From Marinomonas foliarum (lineage in GTDB: Bacteria; Pseudomonadota; Gammaproteobacteria; Pseudomonadales; Marinomonadaceae): DNA of 64,000 nt. The notes beneath the pieces were generated by a model. The model was not told the origin of the DNA. It made no database searches and worked only from the letters and a program-made list of their open reading frames with translations. Location: the NCBI RefSeq assembly GCF_003337275.1, contig NZ_QPJQ01000008.1, positions 62,001 to 126,000 on the forward strand, read 5' to 3'. Below, piece after piece: positions 45,486 through 55,558 of the stretch. The first letter of the stretch is position 1, and each line of letters begins with the position of its first letter. A program made the translations under genes and the position numbers.

Positions 45486-46994
45486 TTACCAACTACTGCC
45501 TTTTTCACCTGCATCAAGGAAAAGTTCACTCTCTGTTGGCACTTCTTCGTTGTTGGTGGGTGGTGTACGTTGAGAGTTGACTGACGCTTTTTTTGTCAGT
45601 GCGTTCTCCGCAGCTTGCAATTCTTCAGTAGCTGTTGGTGGAATCTTTGCTGGCACTTTGGCTGCTTCAAAAGAGTCATTAAATCCAAGTACCTGCGGGC
45701 GATAAATACGGAACGCGCGCATTAGCTCGCCTTTTGCATTAAACAGCCTGAATTCAGAGAAAAGCTGATCGTAGTCTGCATTCACGTAATCTTGACGAGC
45801 TTGAAACAGTTCATTTTCGCTATCCAACACATCCAGCAATGTACGTCGGCCTAAACGGAATTGCTTTTCATAGGCAATTTGAGACTCTTTCGTGGCAATA
45901 ACATATTGACGAATATGTTCTTTTTGCCCTGTTGTTGCTTCAAAAGCTGCCCATGCTAAGCGTACCGTTAATTCAGTATCTCTGATTGTTTTTCGTCGTA
46001 TTTCAGTGGCTTGTATATTTTGTTGAGATGCCACTTCGGCTTGGCGTTTTTGTGTGCTGCCACTGTAAAGGTTGTAATTTAGACGAACCATTGCAAGTAG
46101 GTCTTCGCTTGGGCCTTCATCACCATCAATATTGTTATTCCATGTTCGCTCTAGAACAAAGCTAACAGTCGGGTATTTTCCTGCATCGGTGACTTTCTGT
46201 GCACTCTCTGTTGCGGCTACGTCCCAACGAGCCCCTTCAATTGCAGGGTTTCTCTTAAGGGAGTCGTTAAGTGCTGAGTCAAGATCTTTTGGCAGTAGGT
46301 CCTGGTCTGGAACTGGGTAAATAAGTTCTTTGGGTGGCATTTCGCTCACGATGTTGTTGTAGTTACTTTCTGCGTCTTTTAAGTTGTTAACCGCGGCGAA
46401 ATAATTTGCATGCGCTTTCGATAGTCGTGCGGTGATTTGACTGAGATCAGATTGCCGCCCTATGCCCGAATCACTTTTAAGCTTGATCTGGCCATAAATG
46501 CGTTGGTGGGTCTCAAGATTCAGTTCTGCCAAATTCACCAGCTCTCGATAACGTAAAATGTTGGCATAAACTTGAGCAACTTCAAGTGCAGTATTTTCGA
46601 CCGAAATGAGAGCGCTCCAGCGATCAGCTTCGGCTTCGCTGCTTAAACGCTCTATTTCATTTACGGTAGAAAAACCATTAAAAAGAGGCTGATTCAAAGA
46701 CAGTGTTAACTCTCGACGGGCAAGATCAATGTCAGCAGAGTTGGGGTTGTCGTCGGCGTAGGTAGTTTCATGTCCTATGCCTGCTGAAAGGTCGACACTT
46801 GGGTAATAGCCCGAACGTCGAGCAATGTCTGCACTTTCTTGCGATTCTCTATATTTTGCTACAGCTTGTCGTACTGATGGGCTATTTTCTATTGCTGTGT
46901 AAGTGGCTTCTTCAAGGGATATAGCGTGCGATATTGCAGGTACAAAAGCAGCTCCAATATAAACCGTGCAAGTTAACACTATTCGGTAAAACAT
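45486..46994 (-). CDS. TolC-family outer-membrane efflux/type I secretion protein
   Basis: A 502-residue protein with signal peptide ending near VPAISHA. Two outer-membrane-efflux repeats of helical and strand segments follow (QSADIARRSGYYPSVDLSAG; RRNPAIEGARWDVAATES). The motif LGRRTLLDVLDSENELFQAR near residue 380 is typical of type I secretion partners such as LapE/AggA. A C-terminal tail of about 70 residues is polar. It is transcribed alone with no ABC or adaptor genes nearby, so the partner is elsewhere. Confidence 0.9.
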   Translation of the reverse strand: MFYRIVLTCTVYIGAAFVPAISHAISLEEATYTAIENSPSVRQAVAKYRESQESADIARRSGYYPSVDLSAGIGHETTYADDNPNSADIDLARRELTLSLNQPLFNGFSTVNEIERLSSEAEADRWSALISVENTALEVAQVYANILRYRELVNLAELNLETHQRIYGQIKLKSDSGIGRQSDLSQITARLSKAHANYFAAVNNLKDAESNYNNIVSEMPPKELIYPVPDQDLLPKDLDSALNDSLKRNPAIEGARWDVAATESAQKVTDAGKYPTVSFVLERTWNNNIDGDEGPSEDLLAMVRLNYNLYSGSTQKRQAEVASQQNIQATEIRRKTIRDTELTVRLAWAAFEATTGQKEHIRQYVIATKESQIAYEKQFRLGRRTLLDVLDSENELFQARQDYVNADYDQLFSEFRLFNAKGELMRAFRIYRPQVLGFNDSFEAAKVPAKIPPTATEELQAAENALTKKASVNSQRTPPTNNEEVPTESELFLDAGEKGSSW

Positions 46995-47080
46995 GTGATT
47001 CTCTGTCCTTTATAATTCCTATTGGGATGATAAATCCATTTATTTTATGAATATGTTGCTATTCTGTTATGATGAGTAGA

Positions 47081-47812
47081 TTAGATATCTCCCCATAGCG
47101 TGTTGATTACACTGAGCGCAACAATTGGCGCAGTTTCAGTTCTTAGTACTCTAGGTCCCAGCGAAATAGCATTAAACCCAGAATTTTCAGACAGTTGCAC
47201 TTCTTTTTCACTAAGGCCACCTTCTGGCCCAATCAATAACGCGATACGATTATTGATTGGCTTTTCGAATTGTCGAATGGGTTTAGCGCTATGGTGATGC
47301 AATGTTAGCTTTAACATTTCATTACAATTTAAAATCCACTCAGTTAATTCTATTGGTGGATACACAACAGGTACAATACCACGACCGCATTGTTCAGCTG
47401 CACTTGTTGCGACTTGCTGCCAATGTTGTTGGCGCTTTTCTGCACGGTTGTCTTGTAGTTTCACTTCGCAACGTTGACTAAAAAGTGGTTGGATAGCAAA
47501 TACGCCAGCTTCGACGGCTTTTTGAATAGCGTAATCCATACGTTCGCCTCTAGACAATGTTTGCCCAACGGTGACTTGGATTGGCGATTCGTTTTCAAGC
47601 ATTTCAAAATCGGCTACCTGGATACTGGCTGAGCGTTTTTCGACATCACTTAACATCGCATTATATTGACCACCTTTACCATTAAACACGCGAATAGGGT
47701 GGCCTGATTTGAGGCGCAGAACCTTGCAGAGGTGCTGGAAGGATGAGTCAGGTAAGACAAGGCTAGTATTCTCGCTGAGTTCTGTATCGATAAAAATTCG
47801 TGGAATACGCAT
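47081..47812 (-). CDS. rsmE: 16S rRNA m3U1498 methyltransferase RsmE
   Basis: A 243-residue SPOUT-class methyltransferase. The N-terminal PUA-like part starts RIPRIFIDTEL. The knotted C-terminal half shows ALLIGPEGGLSEKEV and SLGPRVLRTETAPIVAL, both diagnostic. It lies 105 bases downstream of metK. Confidence 0.95.
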   Translation of the reverse strand: MRIPRIFIDTELSENTSLVLPDSSFQHLCKVLRLKSGHPIRVFNGKGGQYNAMLSDVEKRSASIQVADFEMLENESPIQVTVGQTLSRGERMDYAIQKAVEAGVFAIQPLFSQRCEVKLQDNRAEKRQQHWQQVATSAAEQCGRGIVPVVYPPIELTEWILNCNEMLKLTLHHHSAKPIRQFEKPINNRIALLIGPEGGLSEKEVQLSENSGFNAISLGPRVLRTETAPIVALSVINTLWGDI

Positions 47813-47917
47813 ACGTGTCTTATGTTCCCTAATGCTTGAGGACGTAGAAATAAAAAAGCCTTCGTCTGTTTTCTAAAAGAAAGGCAGAAGAAGGCTTTAT
47901 AACGGAAATTGAGAAAA

Positions 47918-49081
47918 TTATAAACCAGCAGCTTTGCGTAATGCGTCTGCTTTGTCCGTTTTTTCCCAAGTGAAATTTTCACCTTCACGACCAAAGTGAC
48001 CGTAAGCCGCTGTTGGCAGGTAGATCGGGCGTTTCAAATCGAGCATTTTGATAAGGCCTGCTGGACGTAATTCGAAGTGCTCACGAACCAATTGTGAAAT
48101 CACGGCATCACTTACTTTGCCAGTACCAAACGTATTGATACTAATGGATGTTGGCTCAGCCACGCCGATGGCGTAAGAAATTTGAATCTCACATTTATCA
48201 GCAAGTCCTGCTGCAACGATGTTTTTTGCTACATAGCGACCAGCGTAAGCAGCAGAACGGTCAACTTTAGAAGGATCCTTACCAGAGAAAGCGCCACCAC
48301 CGTGACGAGCCATACCGCCGTAAGTATCAACGATGATTTTACGACCTGTTAGACCGCAATCGCCAACTGGACCGCCAATGATGAACTGACCTGTTGGGTT
48401 GATGAAGTATTTGGTGTCTTTGGATAGCCATTCAGCAGGAAGAACAGGTTTGATGATTTCTTCCATGACGGCTTCACGAAGATCCGCTTGCTTAACAGAT
48501 GCGCTGTGTTGTGTCGAAAGAACAACCGCATCGATTGCGCAGGGCTTGCCATTTTCATCGTAACGGAAAGTGACTTGGCTTTTCGCATCTGGGCGAAGGA
48601 AGTCTAGGGTGCCGTTTTTACGAACCTCAGCTTGGCGTTGAACCAAACGATGTGCGTAGGTGATTGGGGCAGGCATTAGCACGTCAGTTTCGTTCGTTGC
48701 AAAACCAAACATCAAACCTTGGTCGCCAGCCCCCAGCTCTTTTTCACTGGCTTCATCAACACCTACCGCGATATCGGCAGATTGTTTACCAATGGCGTTC
48801 ATTACGGCACAAGATTCCCAGTCGAAACCCATGTCTGAACTGTTGTAGCCGATTTCACGGATAACACCGCGAGCGATTTCTTCGATGTCGACCCATGCGT
48901 TGGTACGAACTTCACCTGCAACCAAGACCATGCCGGTTTTAACGAGAGTTTCGCAGGCAACACGTGCTTCAGGGTCTTCTGCCAAAATGGCATCAAGGAT
49001 GGCGTCGGAGACTTGGTCGGCGATTTTATCTGGATGGCCTTCAGAAACGGATTCTGAGGTAAATAAAGAATATTCTGACAT
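47918..49081 (-). CDS. metK: S-adenosylmethionine synthetase
   Basis: A 387-residue enzyme making SAM from methionine and [23 protein letters not shown] at the start, [12 protein letters not shown] in the middle and [19 protein letters not shown] later are the MetK signatures. Length is normal. The Shine-Dalgarno AGAGG lies about ten bases before the ATG and is complementary to an upstream leader element. The 100-base leader has an apparent terminator before the gene. Confidence 0.97.
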   Translation of the reverse strand: MSEYSLFTSESVSEGHPDKIADQVSDAILDAILAEDPEARVACETLVKTGMVLVAGEVRTNAWVDIEEIARGVIREIGYNSSDMGFDWESCAVMNAIGKQSADIAVGVDEASEKELGAGDQGLMFGFATNETDVLMPAPITYAHRLVQRQAEVRKNGTLDFLRPDAKSQVTFRYDENGKPCAIDAVVLSTQHSASVKQADLREAVMEEIIKPVLPAEWLSKDTKYFINPTGQFIIGGPVGDCGLTGRKIIVDTYGGMARHGGGAFSGKDPSKVDRSAAYAGRYVAKNIVAAGLADKCEIQISYAIGVAEPTSISINTFGTGKVSDAVISQLVREHFELRPAGLIKMLDLKRPIYLPTAAYGHFGREGENFTWEKTDKADALRKAAGL

Positions 49082-49091
49082 ATTGAGTTTT

Positions 49092-49190
49092 CCTCTTTAG
49101 CTGAGTTAGTCGCTAAACAGGCATAAAAAAACCTGTTCGGCATCAAAAGTGCTAAACAGGTTCTTGCGTATCTGTTTAGCTGAGTTTATA
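49092..49190 (-). promoter_or_regulatory. metK leader with alternative hairpins (candidate attenuator)
   Basis: Reading the minus strand: element A GCTAAACAG (49172-49180), element B CTGTTTAGC inside AACCTGTTTAGC (49151-49162), 3' terminator arm AACAGGTT (49130-49137) followed by seven T, element C CCTGTTTAGC (49112-49121), and element D GCTAAAGAGG (49092-49101), which includes the Shine-Dalgarno. A:B pairs perfectly over 9 bp and excludes the B:terminator-arm stem. C:D pairs 9 of 10 and would mask ribosome binding. This is the architecture of an attenuator or riboswitch, but I recognise no known SAM aptamer. A possible TATAAA -10 at 49185-49190 would put the RNA start inside element A, which would weaken the A:B model. 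Confidence 0.5.
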
Positions 49191-49306
49191 TAGCGCCCGC
49201 AAGCCGAGACAAATCGACGCTGTATTAGTAGGGCGAATCATGAACTAGCATTGTTTAAATATCAACCCAGTATGTGGATTTTAATGAGGCAAAAGGTGGT
49301 TTTTTT

Positions 49307-49374
49307 GTTACGATGGTGCAGATTTCTAAGTGATTTCATTTTCTTTGCCCAGTGTTTGGGCGTTACGATGGTGC
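49307..49374. repeat. 13-bp direct repeat between metK and tkt
   Basis: GTTACGATGGTGC occurs at 49307-49319 and 49362-49374, 55 bases start to start, near five turns of DNA. A GCCCA/TGGGC hairpin lies just before the second copy. They may be operator sites for tkt or metK. The remainder of 49191-49450 shows no gene. Confidence 0.35.
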
Positions 49375-49450
49375 CAACCTTGTATCGTGGTTCTATCCCG
49401 TAGAGAATGTTACTTCTATTGTTCGTTAAGCTATCAGGAGTGGAATAACC

Positions 49451-51451
49451 ATGCCGTCTCGTAAACAACTTGCTAACGCCATACGTGCATTGAGTATGGA
49501 TGCCGTACAAAAAGCTAACTCTGGTCACCCCGGTGCACCAATGGGTATGGCGGATATCGCTGAAGTGCTATGGAATGATTTTTTAAAGCACAACCCAAAC
49601 AATTCAAAATGGGTTGATCGCGACCGCTTTGTGTTGTCAAACGGCCATGGCTCTATGCTGATTTATTCTTTATTGCACCTATCTGGTTATAAATTGGCAA
49701 TTGAAGACTTAAAACAGTTTCGTCAACTTCACTCTAAAACACCGGGTCACCCAGAATATGGATATACCGATGGCGTAGAAACCACAACGGGACCATTGGG
49801 CGCGGGTATTAGTAACGCCGTCGGTATGGCGCTTGCTGAGAAAACCTTAGCTGCGCAGTTTAACCGCGAAGGGCATACTGTCGTCGACCACAACACCTAT
49901 TGCTTCCTTGGTGACGGTTGTTTGATGGAAGGTATTTCTCACGAGTCGGCTTCTCTTGCTGGAACGCTAGGTTTGGGTAAATTGGTTGCGTTTTGGGATG
50001 ACAACGGTATTTCTATCGATGGTCATGTTGAAGGTTGGTTTACTGATAATACACCGCAGCGTTTCGAAGCGTACGGCTGGCATGTTATTGCTGATGTAGA
50101 TGGACATGATCCAGAAGCGATCAAAGCGGCGATTGAAGCGGCAAAAGCTGAAACAACTAAGCCAACGTTGATTTGCTGCAAAACCATTATTGGTTTTGGT
50201 TCGCCAAATAAATCTGGTAGTCATGATTGCCACGGCGCGCCACTAGGCGATGCAGAAATTGCGGCTGCACGTGAATTCCTTGGTTGGCCGCATGCTCCGT
50301 TCGAGGTTCCTGCTGATGTTTACTCTGGTTGGGATGCGAAAGAAGCGGGCTCTGCTCGTGAAGCTCAGTGGAATGCACAATTTGAAGCGTACAAAGCAGC
50401 TTACCCAGAATTGGCGGCTGAATTTGAACGTCGTGTGATTAAGGGTGAATTGCCTGCAGACTTCGAAGCGAAAGCACAAGCTTTCATTCAAGAAAGCCAA
50501 GACAAAGGTGAAAGCATCGCGAGCCGTAAAGCATCTCAGAATTCGATTGGTTTCTTTGGTGCTATGTTGCCAGAGTTGCTAGGTGGCTCTGCGGATCTTG
50601 CTGGTTCTAACTTGACGTTATGGTCTGGTTCAAAAGGTATTCAAGACGATCCAGCAGGCAACTATGTTTTCTATGGTGTTCGTGAGTTTGGTATGAGCGG
50701 TATCATGAATGGTGCTTCTTTGCATGGTGGTTTTATTAACTACGGTGCGACCTTTATGATGTTTATGGAATATGCCCGTAACGCGGTTCGTATGTCTGCT
50801 TTGATGGGCATTCAAAACGTATTTGTTTACACGCACGATTCTATTGGTCAAGGCGAAGACGGTCCAACGCATCAACCTATTGAGCAGTTAGCGAATTTGC
50901 GTATGACGCCAAATATGTCTGTATGGCGTCCATGTGATGCCGCGGAAACAGCGATTGCTTGGAAAGCGGGTATTGAACGTCGTACTGGCCCAACGTCTTT
51001 GGTATTCTCTCGCCAAGGTTTGCCTGCGCAAGCACGTGATGCACAGCAATTAGCTAACGCAGCGAAAGGTGGCTATGTGCTGAAAGATTGCACTGGTACA
51101 CCTGATCTTATCTTGATCGCTACAGGTTCTGAAGTAGGCCTAGCAATGGACTCTGCTGAAGCACTTACAGCGAAAGGCAAGAATGTGCGTGTGGTTTCTA
51201 TGCCATCCACTGATGTCTTTGATGCCCAAGACGCCGCGTACAAAGAATCTGTATTGCCAAGTAGCGTGACTAAGCGCGTTTCTATCGAAGCGGCCCATAC
51301 AGATTACTGGTACAAATACGTTGGTTTCGACGGCGCTATGGTGGGGATGACGACGTTTGGTGAGTCGGCTCCTGGTGGTGATCTTATGAAACACTTCGGC
51401 TTTACAGTAGACAATGTGGTTGCGACTGCTGAGAAAATTCTAGCTGCGTAA
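49451..51451 (+). CDS. tkt: Transketolase
   Basis: A 666-residue thiamine-diphosphate enzyme of the pentose phosphate pathway. [20 protein letters not shown] opens the protein. [18 protein letters not shown] and [18 protein letters not shown] (ThDP/Mg site) are clear, as is the pyrimidine-domain segment [19 protein letters not shown]. It heads a run with epd, pgk and fba, as in Pseudomonas, linking pentose phosphates to lower glycolysis and to vitamin B6 precursor synthesis through Epd. Confidence 0.97.
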   Translation: MPSRKQLANAIRALSMDAVQKANSGHPGAPMGMADIAEVLWNDFLKHNPNNSKWVDRDRFVLSNGHGSMLIYSLLHLSGYKLAIEDLKQFRQLHSKTPGHPEYGYTDGVETTTGPLGAGISNAVGMALAEKTLAAQFNREGHTVVDHNTYCFLGDGCLMEGISHESASLAGTLGLGKLVAFWDDNGISIDGHVEGWFTDNTPQRFEAYGWHVIADVDGHDPEAIKAAIEAAKAETTKPTLICCKTIIGFGSPNKSGSHDCHGAPLGDAEIAAAREFLGWPHAPFEVPADVYSGWDAKEAGSAREAQWNAQFEAYKAAYPELAAEFERRVIKGELPADFEAKAQAFIQESQDKGESIASRKASQNSIGFFGAMLPELLGGSADLAGSNLTLWSGSKGIQDDPAGNYVFYGVREFGMSGIMNGASLHGGFINYGATFMMFMEYARNAVRMSALMGIQNVFVYTHDSIGQGEDGPTHQPIEQLANLRMTPNMSVWRPCDAAETAIAWKAGIERRTGPTSLVFSRQGLPAQARDAQQLANAAKGGYVLKDCTGTPDLILIATGSEVGLAMDSAEALTAKGKNVRVVSMPSTDVFDAQDAAYKESVLPSSVTKRVSIEAAHTDYWYKYVGFDGAMVGMTTFGESAPGGDLMKHFGFTVDNVVATAEKILAA

Positions 51452-51470
51452 TCTGGTGCTTGATAAGAAA

Positions 51471-51498
51471 AGAGGTATACGTTTGTATGCCTCTTTTT
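51471..51498 (+). terminator. Terminator between tkt and epd
   Basis: AGAGGTATAC/GTATGCCTCT forms a 10-bp stem (one G-T pair) with loop GTTT, followed by T residues. It may end most tkt transcripts, so epd probably also has its own promoter. Confidence 0.8.
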
Positions 51499-51561
51499 CC
51501 TTTTATTAAGGCGGAAGGTGATGGTTTTTGATCACTTTCTTTGCGATGAAGTAGTAGGAAT

Positions 51562-52593
51562 ATGTTGCGAGTCGCTATAAATGGTTATGGTCGTATCGGA
51601 CGTTCGATATTGCGAGCGTTGTATGAAAACGGCTACCGCGATCACATTCAAGTGGTTGCTATTAATGAATTGTCCGATATTGAGACAATCAGTTATCTTA
51701 CTCGCTATGACACCACTCATGGCCGTTTCCCTAAGCCTGTTTCGACCCAAGGCAATGCCTTGTTGATCGGTGACGATAGTATTTTATGTTTTTCTTGTGC
51801 TACTCCTGATGAGTTGGATTGGTCGTCTCTTGAACTGGATATGGTGCTGGAGTGTTCGGGCAGTTTTTCTAGTCGAGAAGGTGCGCAAGCCTATCTGAAT
51901 GCCGGTGTTCCCAGAATGTTGCTATCCCAGCCTGCTGCGGCTGATGTGGATGCGACTATTGTGTATGGTTTTAATCATCAGGACATTCAGGCAAATCAAA
52001 ACATTGTGTCAGCGGCATCTTGTACGACGAATTGTTTGATTCCGGTTTTGGATGTGGTGAAGCAGTTTGCGGGTGTGGCGCATGGCATGACGCAAACAAT
52101 CCACTCGGCGATGAATGATCAGCCTGTGATTGATGGCTATCACACCAAGGATTTACGTCTTACCCGTGCAGCGTTGAGCTCTATTATTCCAGTTGATACC
52201 GGTTTAGCGAAAGGTATTACACGGATGATGCCAGAACTTGACGGAAAGTTGGGTTGTAATGCAGTGCGTGTGCCAACATTAAATGTCTCTGTAATTGATT
52301 TGGTATTGCGTACAGAGCGGGATGTAACAGTAGAACAAATAAATACCCAGTTAGAACAAGCGGCAAGCTCAAAATACGCTGGATTAATGGGGTTTACCAA
52401 AGAAGCGCATGCGTCTGTGGATTTTAATCATGATCCACGTTCTGTAATTATCGATAGTACACAAACCCAAGTAATTGATCAGAGAATGGTGAAGTTACTG
52501 TGTTGGTTTGATAATGAATGGGGCTACGCTAACCGTATGTTGGACGTGGCTAAGCATTGGGCAGGTGTGATTGAACAATCAAATTTGGATTGA
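51562..52593 (+). CDS. epd: D-erythrose-4-phosphate dehydrogenase (GAPDH-like)
   Basis: A 343-residue dehydrogenase. VAINGYGRIGRSILRALYENG binds NAD. The catalytic Cys lies in SAASCTTNCLIPV. The active-site region reads TIHSAMNDQPVIDGY where GAPDH would have a different loop, so Epd is favoured over a glycolytic GAPDH. Epd makes 4-phosphoerythronate for pyridoxal phosphate synthesis. The order epd-pgk-fba is the E. coli one. A GAPDH role cannot be fully excluded. Confidence 0.88.
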   Translation: MLRVAINGYGRIGRSILRALYENGYRDHIQVVAINELSDIETISYLTRYDTTHGRFPKPVSTQGNALLIGDDSILCFSCATPDELDWSSLELDMVLECSGSFSSREGAQAYLNAGVPRMLLSQPAAADVDATIVYGFNHQDIQANQNIVSAASCTTNCLIPVLDVVKQFAGVAHGMTQTIHSAMNDQPVIDGYHTKDLRLTRAALSSIIPVDTGLAKGITRMMPELDGKLGCNAVRVPTLNVSVIDLVLRTERDVTVEQINTQLEQAASSKYAGLMGFTKEAHASVDFNHDPRSVIIDSTQTQVIDQRMVKLLCWFDNEWGYANRMLDVAKHWAGVIEQSNLD

Positions 52594-52627
52594 GACATCA
52601 GAAGTTTAAACGACGAGGACATCGTAC

Positions 52628-53791
52628 ATGACTGTAATTAATATGAAAGACGTGGATCTGACGAACAAAAGAGTATTGATCCGTGAAGATCTTAACGTAC
52701 CTGTTAAAGATGGCAAAGTGACGAGTGATGCACGTATTCGCGCAGCCTTGCCAACTATTAAGTTGGCGTTAGCCGCTGGCGCTAAAGTGATGGTGATGTC
52801 ACACCTTGGTCGTCCAACAGAAGGGCAGTACGAAGAAGAATTTTCTCTTCAACCTGTAGCGACACATCTTGCTAGTTTGCTAGGGCAAGATGTGCCATTA
52901 GCCAAAGACTGGTTGGATGGCGTTGAGGTTGAATCTGGTCAACTTGTTTTGGTTGAAAACGTGCGTTTTAACCTTGGCGAGAAAAAAGATGACGAAACCT
53001 TGTCTAAAAAAATGGCGGCTTTGTGTGATGTGTTCGTAATGGACGCATTTGGAACGGCTCACCGTGCTCACGCATCAACTCACGGCGTTGCCAAATACGC
53101 GCCTGTGGCTTGTGCTGGCCCATTATTAGCTGCAGAGTTAGAGGCATTAGGTAAAGCGCTTGATAATCCAGCACGTCCTTTGGTTGCTGTGGTTGGTGGT
53201 TCAAAAGTATCGACTAAATTAACGGTATTAGAGTCCTTATCTAAAGTCTGCGATCAGCTGATCGTGGGTGGTGGTATTTCCAATACATTTGTTGCTGCTC
53301 GAGGCTACAATGTAGGTAAGTCATTGCATGAAAAAGATTTAATTCCTCAAGCTCAAAAGCTAATGGCTGACTTAGATATTCCTGAGTTGACAGATGTTCG
53401 TGTGGGCACAGAGTTTTCAGAAACGGCGGTTGCAACGATTAAGCCTGTTGACCAGGTAGCTGATAACGAGGAAATCATGGACTTAGGTCCGGATTCCGCT
53501 CAAGTGCTTGCTGATATTCTAAAAAATGCTAAAACCATTCTATGGAATGGCCCGTGTGGTGTGTTTGAGTTTGATAATTTTTCTAAGGGCACAGAGGTTG
53601 TTGCTCAAGCCATTGCTGATAGCGATGCCTTCTCTGTTGCTGGTGGCGGAGATACATTAGCGGCGATTGATAAGTACGGTCTGGCAGACAAGATTTCTTA
53701 TATTTCAACCGGTGGTGGGGCGTTTTTAGAATTTGTTGAAGGAAAAGTGCTTCCAGCGGTTGCGATGTTGGAATCACGCGCGCAAAATTAG
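52628..53791 (+). CDS. pgk: Phosphoglycerate kinase
   Basis: A 387-residue glycolytic and gluconeogenic kinase. [30 protein letters not shown] and [15 protein letters not shown] are in the N-lobe. [21 protein letters not shown] and AGGGDTLAA form the nucleotide-binding C-lobe. It lies 34 bases after epd. Confidence 0.97.
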   Translation: MTVINMKDVDLTNKRVLIREDLNVPVKDGKVTSDARIRAALPTIKLALAAGAKVMVMSHLGRPTEGQYEEEFSLQPVATHLASLLGQDVPLAKDWLDGVEVESGQLVLVENVRFNLGEKKDDETLSKKMAALCDVFVMDAFGTAHRAHASTHGVAKYAPVACAGPLLAAELEALGKALDNPARPLVAVVGGSKVSTKLTVLESLSKVCDQLIVGGGISNTFVAARGYNVGKSLHEKDLIPQAQKLMADLDIPELTDVRVGTEFSETAVATIKPVDQVADNEEIMDLGPDSAQVLADILKNAKTILWNGPCGVFEFDNFSKGTEVVAQAIADSDAFSVAGGGDTLAAIDKYGLADKISYISTGGGAFLEFVEGKVLPAVAMLESRAQN

Positions 53792-54015
53792 TATCAAAGA
53801 ATGACAAAGATTGTTCTAAAACACTTTATAAGAAATAAAAAGGCGTAAAGCCTGTTTCGTTAGCACCGGTGTAAGCTTAATGTGAGTTGTGCTGAAAGCG
53901 GTGTTGATGAAAAACAAAACTAGAGAGTGACCTACTCAGCGAAAGCCGAGTATGACAATAACGATAAGGCGTAAGCCACATAGCTTGTGATGAACAATGC
54001 TATGACTACAAATAA

Positions 54016-54031
54016 TGTGAGTTAACTAACA
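54016..54031. promoter_or_regulatory. Possible CRP-type site upstream of fba
   Basis: TGTGA-N6-TAACA matches the CRP/Vfr consensus TGTGA-N6-TCACA with one change, 58 bases before the fba start. The 297-base gap 53792-54088 otherwise holds only a repeated TAATGTGAGTT (53878 and 54013) and no gene. Confidence 0.3.
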
Positions 54032-54088
54032 CCGTAACTCCAAACGTTATAAATACAATATAAGACAAATTGTCAGAGGAAAGCTTTT

Positions 54089-55156
54089 ATGCCTTTAATT
54101 AGTATGCGTCAACTGCTCGATCATGCAGCGGAACACAGCTATGGTTTGCCAGCGTTCAATGTGAATAACATGGAACAAGTTAAGGCGATCATGGAAGCGG
54201 CTCACGAAGTGAACTCGCCAGTTATCATGCAAGCATCAGCTGGTGCTCGTAAGTACGCTGGCTCACACTTTTTACGTCACTTGATTGCGGCTGCCATTGA
54301 AGATTATCCACATATCCCTGTTGTTATGCATCAGGACCATGGTACGTCTCCTGCTATTTGCCAACGTTCTATACAGCTTGGCTTTTCGTCTGTGATGATG
54401 GACGGCTCTTTGATGGCTGATGGTAAAACGCCAGCAAGTTATGATTACAACGTAGACGTAACCCGTCGTACGGTTGAGTTCGCTCATGCTTGTGGCGTAT
54501 CTGTGGAAGGCGAGCTTGGTGTATTGGGCTCTCTAGAGACAGGCCAAGCGGGTGAAGAAGATGGCGTGGGCGCAGAAGGTATTCTTTCTCACGATCAAAT
54601 GCTGACGGATCCACAAGAAGCTGTAGATTTTGTTAATGCGACAGGTATTGACGCATTGGCAGTAGCGATTGGTACAAGCCATGGTGCTTACAAATTTACG
54701 CGTCCGCCTACTGGCGATATTCTTGACATTGAACGTATTGCGAAAATCGTAGAACTACTACCAAACACGCATATCGTATTGCACGGCTCGTCTTCTGTTC
54801 CTCAGGATTGGTTGTCTATCATCAACGAGTTCGGTGGTGAAATTCCAGAAACTTACGGCGTGCCAGTAGATGAAATCGTTAAGGCGATTCGTTACGGAGT
54901 TCGTAAAGTGAATATCGATACGGATTTACGTTTGGCTGCAACAGGCGCGATTCGTCGTAGTTTGGCTGAACACAAAGGTAACTTTGATCCACGTAAATAC
55001 TTAACAGAAAGTATTAAAGCGATGAAGGCAGTTTGTATCGACCGCTATGAAGCGTTTGGTTGTGCTGGTCAGGCTTCTCGTATCCACACGATGGATCTTG
55101 AAGAAATGGCTGTGCGTTACGAGCGTGGCGAATACGCTAACGGTCGTGTTTTTTAA
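54089..55156 (+). CDS. fba: Class II fructose-bisphosphate aldolase
   Basis: A 355-residue zinc aldolase. Metal-binding motifs are VMHQDHG (His pair region), [19 protein letters not shown], and the later [11 protein letters not shown] and VLHGSSSVP. The signature [20 protein letters not shown] is clear. It closes the epd-pgk-fba set but is separated from pgk by 297 bases, so it likely has its own promoter. Confidence 0.96.
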   Translation: MPLISMRQLLDHAAEHSYGLPAFNVNNMEQVKAIMEAAHEVNSPVIMQASAGARKYAGSHFLRHLIAAAIEDYPHIPVVMHQDHGTSPAICQRSIQLGFSSVMMDGSLMADGKTPASYDYNVDVTRRTVEFAHACGVSVEGELGVLGSLETGQAGEEDGVGAEGILSHDQMLTDPQEAVDFVNATGIDALAVAIGTSHGAYKFTRPPTGDILDIERIAKIVELLPNTHIVLHGSSSVPQDWLSIINEFGGEIPETYGVPVDEIVKAIRYGVRKVNIDTDLRLAATGAIRRSLAEHKGNFDPRKYLTESIKAMKAVCIDRYEAFGCAGQASRIHTMDLEEMAVRYERGEYANGRVF

Positions 55157-55238
55157 ACGCTGTAGCTCCTAAAAATGGCGAGCAAGTGGGGCTAGGGAAA
55201 TATTTTTTAAGTTTTTTACTAAAAATATAAAAAAACTA

Positions 55239-55266
55239 TTGACCGAAAAACTCAATTACCTATAAT
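55239..55266 (+). promoter_or_regulatory. Sigma-70 promoter of tRNA-Leu
   Basis: TTGACC (55239-55244), a 16-base spacer, then perfect TATAAT (55261-55266). The following GC-rich GCTCGCC resembles the discriminator of stable-RNA promoters under stringent control. Confidence 0.85.
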
Positions 55267-55280
55267 GCTCGCCATTCCTT

Positions 55281-55365
55281 GCGGGAGTGGTGGAATTGGT
55301 AGACACGCTGGATTTAGGTTCCAGTGCTTCACGGCGTGAGAGTTCGAGTCTCTCCTTCCGCACCA
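55281..55365 (+). tRNA. tRNA-Leu, anticodon UAG
   Basis: An 85-base gene with acceptor stem GCGGGAG/CTTCCGC (one G-T pair). It has a D-arm with AATTGGTAGACACG, the anticodon TAG in GATTTAGGTT (55315-55317), a long variable arm (class II), the T-loop AGTTCGAGTC and an encoded CCA end. It strongly resembles E. coli leuW. It is a single tRNA with its own promoter and terminator. Confidence 0.96.
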
Positions 55366-55370
55366 AATTT

Positions 55371-55401
55371 AAAAAAAGCTGACTTTATGTCGGCTTTTTT
55401 T
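55371..55401 (+). terminator. Terminator after tRNA-Leu
   Basis: AAAAAAGCTGAC/GTCGGCTTTTTT with a five-base loop and a T tract lies immediately after the tRNA. Confidence 0.9.
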
Positions 55402-55558
55402 ATGTCTGAAATTTGTACTAGCCTGTCATGTTCCTACTTTTGGTTACTCTTTCTGCCATTTTTGGGTGTCTGTCGGTATTTTCTTGTTCCTGTTGTCACG
55501 AAAGTTCGTTAATTTAGTTAGAATAAATCTTTCTGCGGATGGTATATCAGGTTTGATA

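Noticed and set aside
47650-47994. 114-codon minus-strand frame across the rsmE start and metK end
   Set aside because: It overlaps two clear genes in another frame and has low-complexity, frame-shifted character.
51562-52593. Glycolytic GAPDH
   Set aside because: Loop sequences and the epd-pgk-fba context fit erythrose-4-phosphate dehydrogenase better; kept as an alternative in the entry.
53792-54088. Possible mobile-element remnant between pgk and fba because of short repeats
   Set aside because: Only an 11-base repeat and small palindromes are present; there is no transposase fragment or terminal inverted repeat.
55466-55558. Upstream extension of the LuxP-like protein
   Set aside because: The extra 31 residues would precede the signal peptide, and the ATG at 55559 gives a normal secreted N-terminus.
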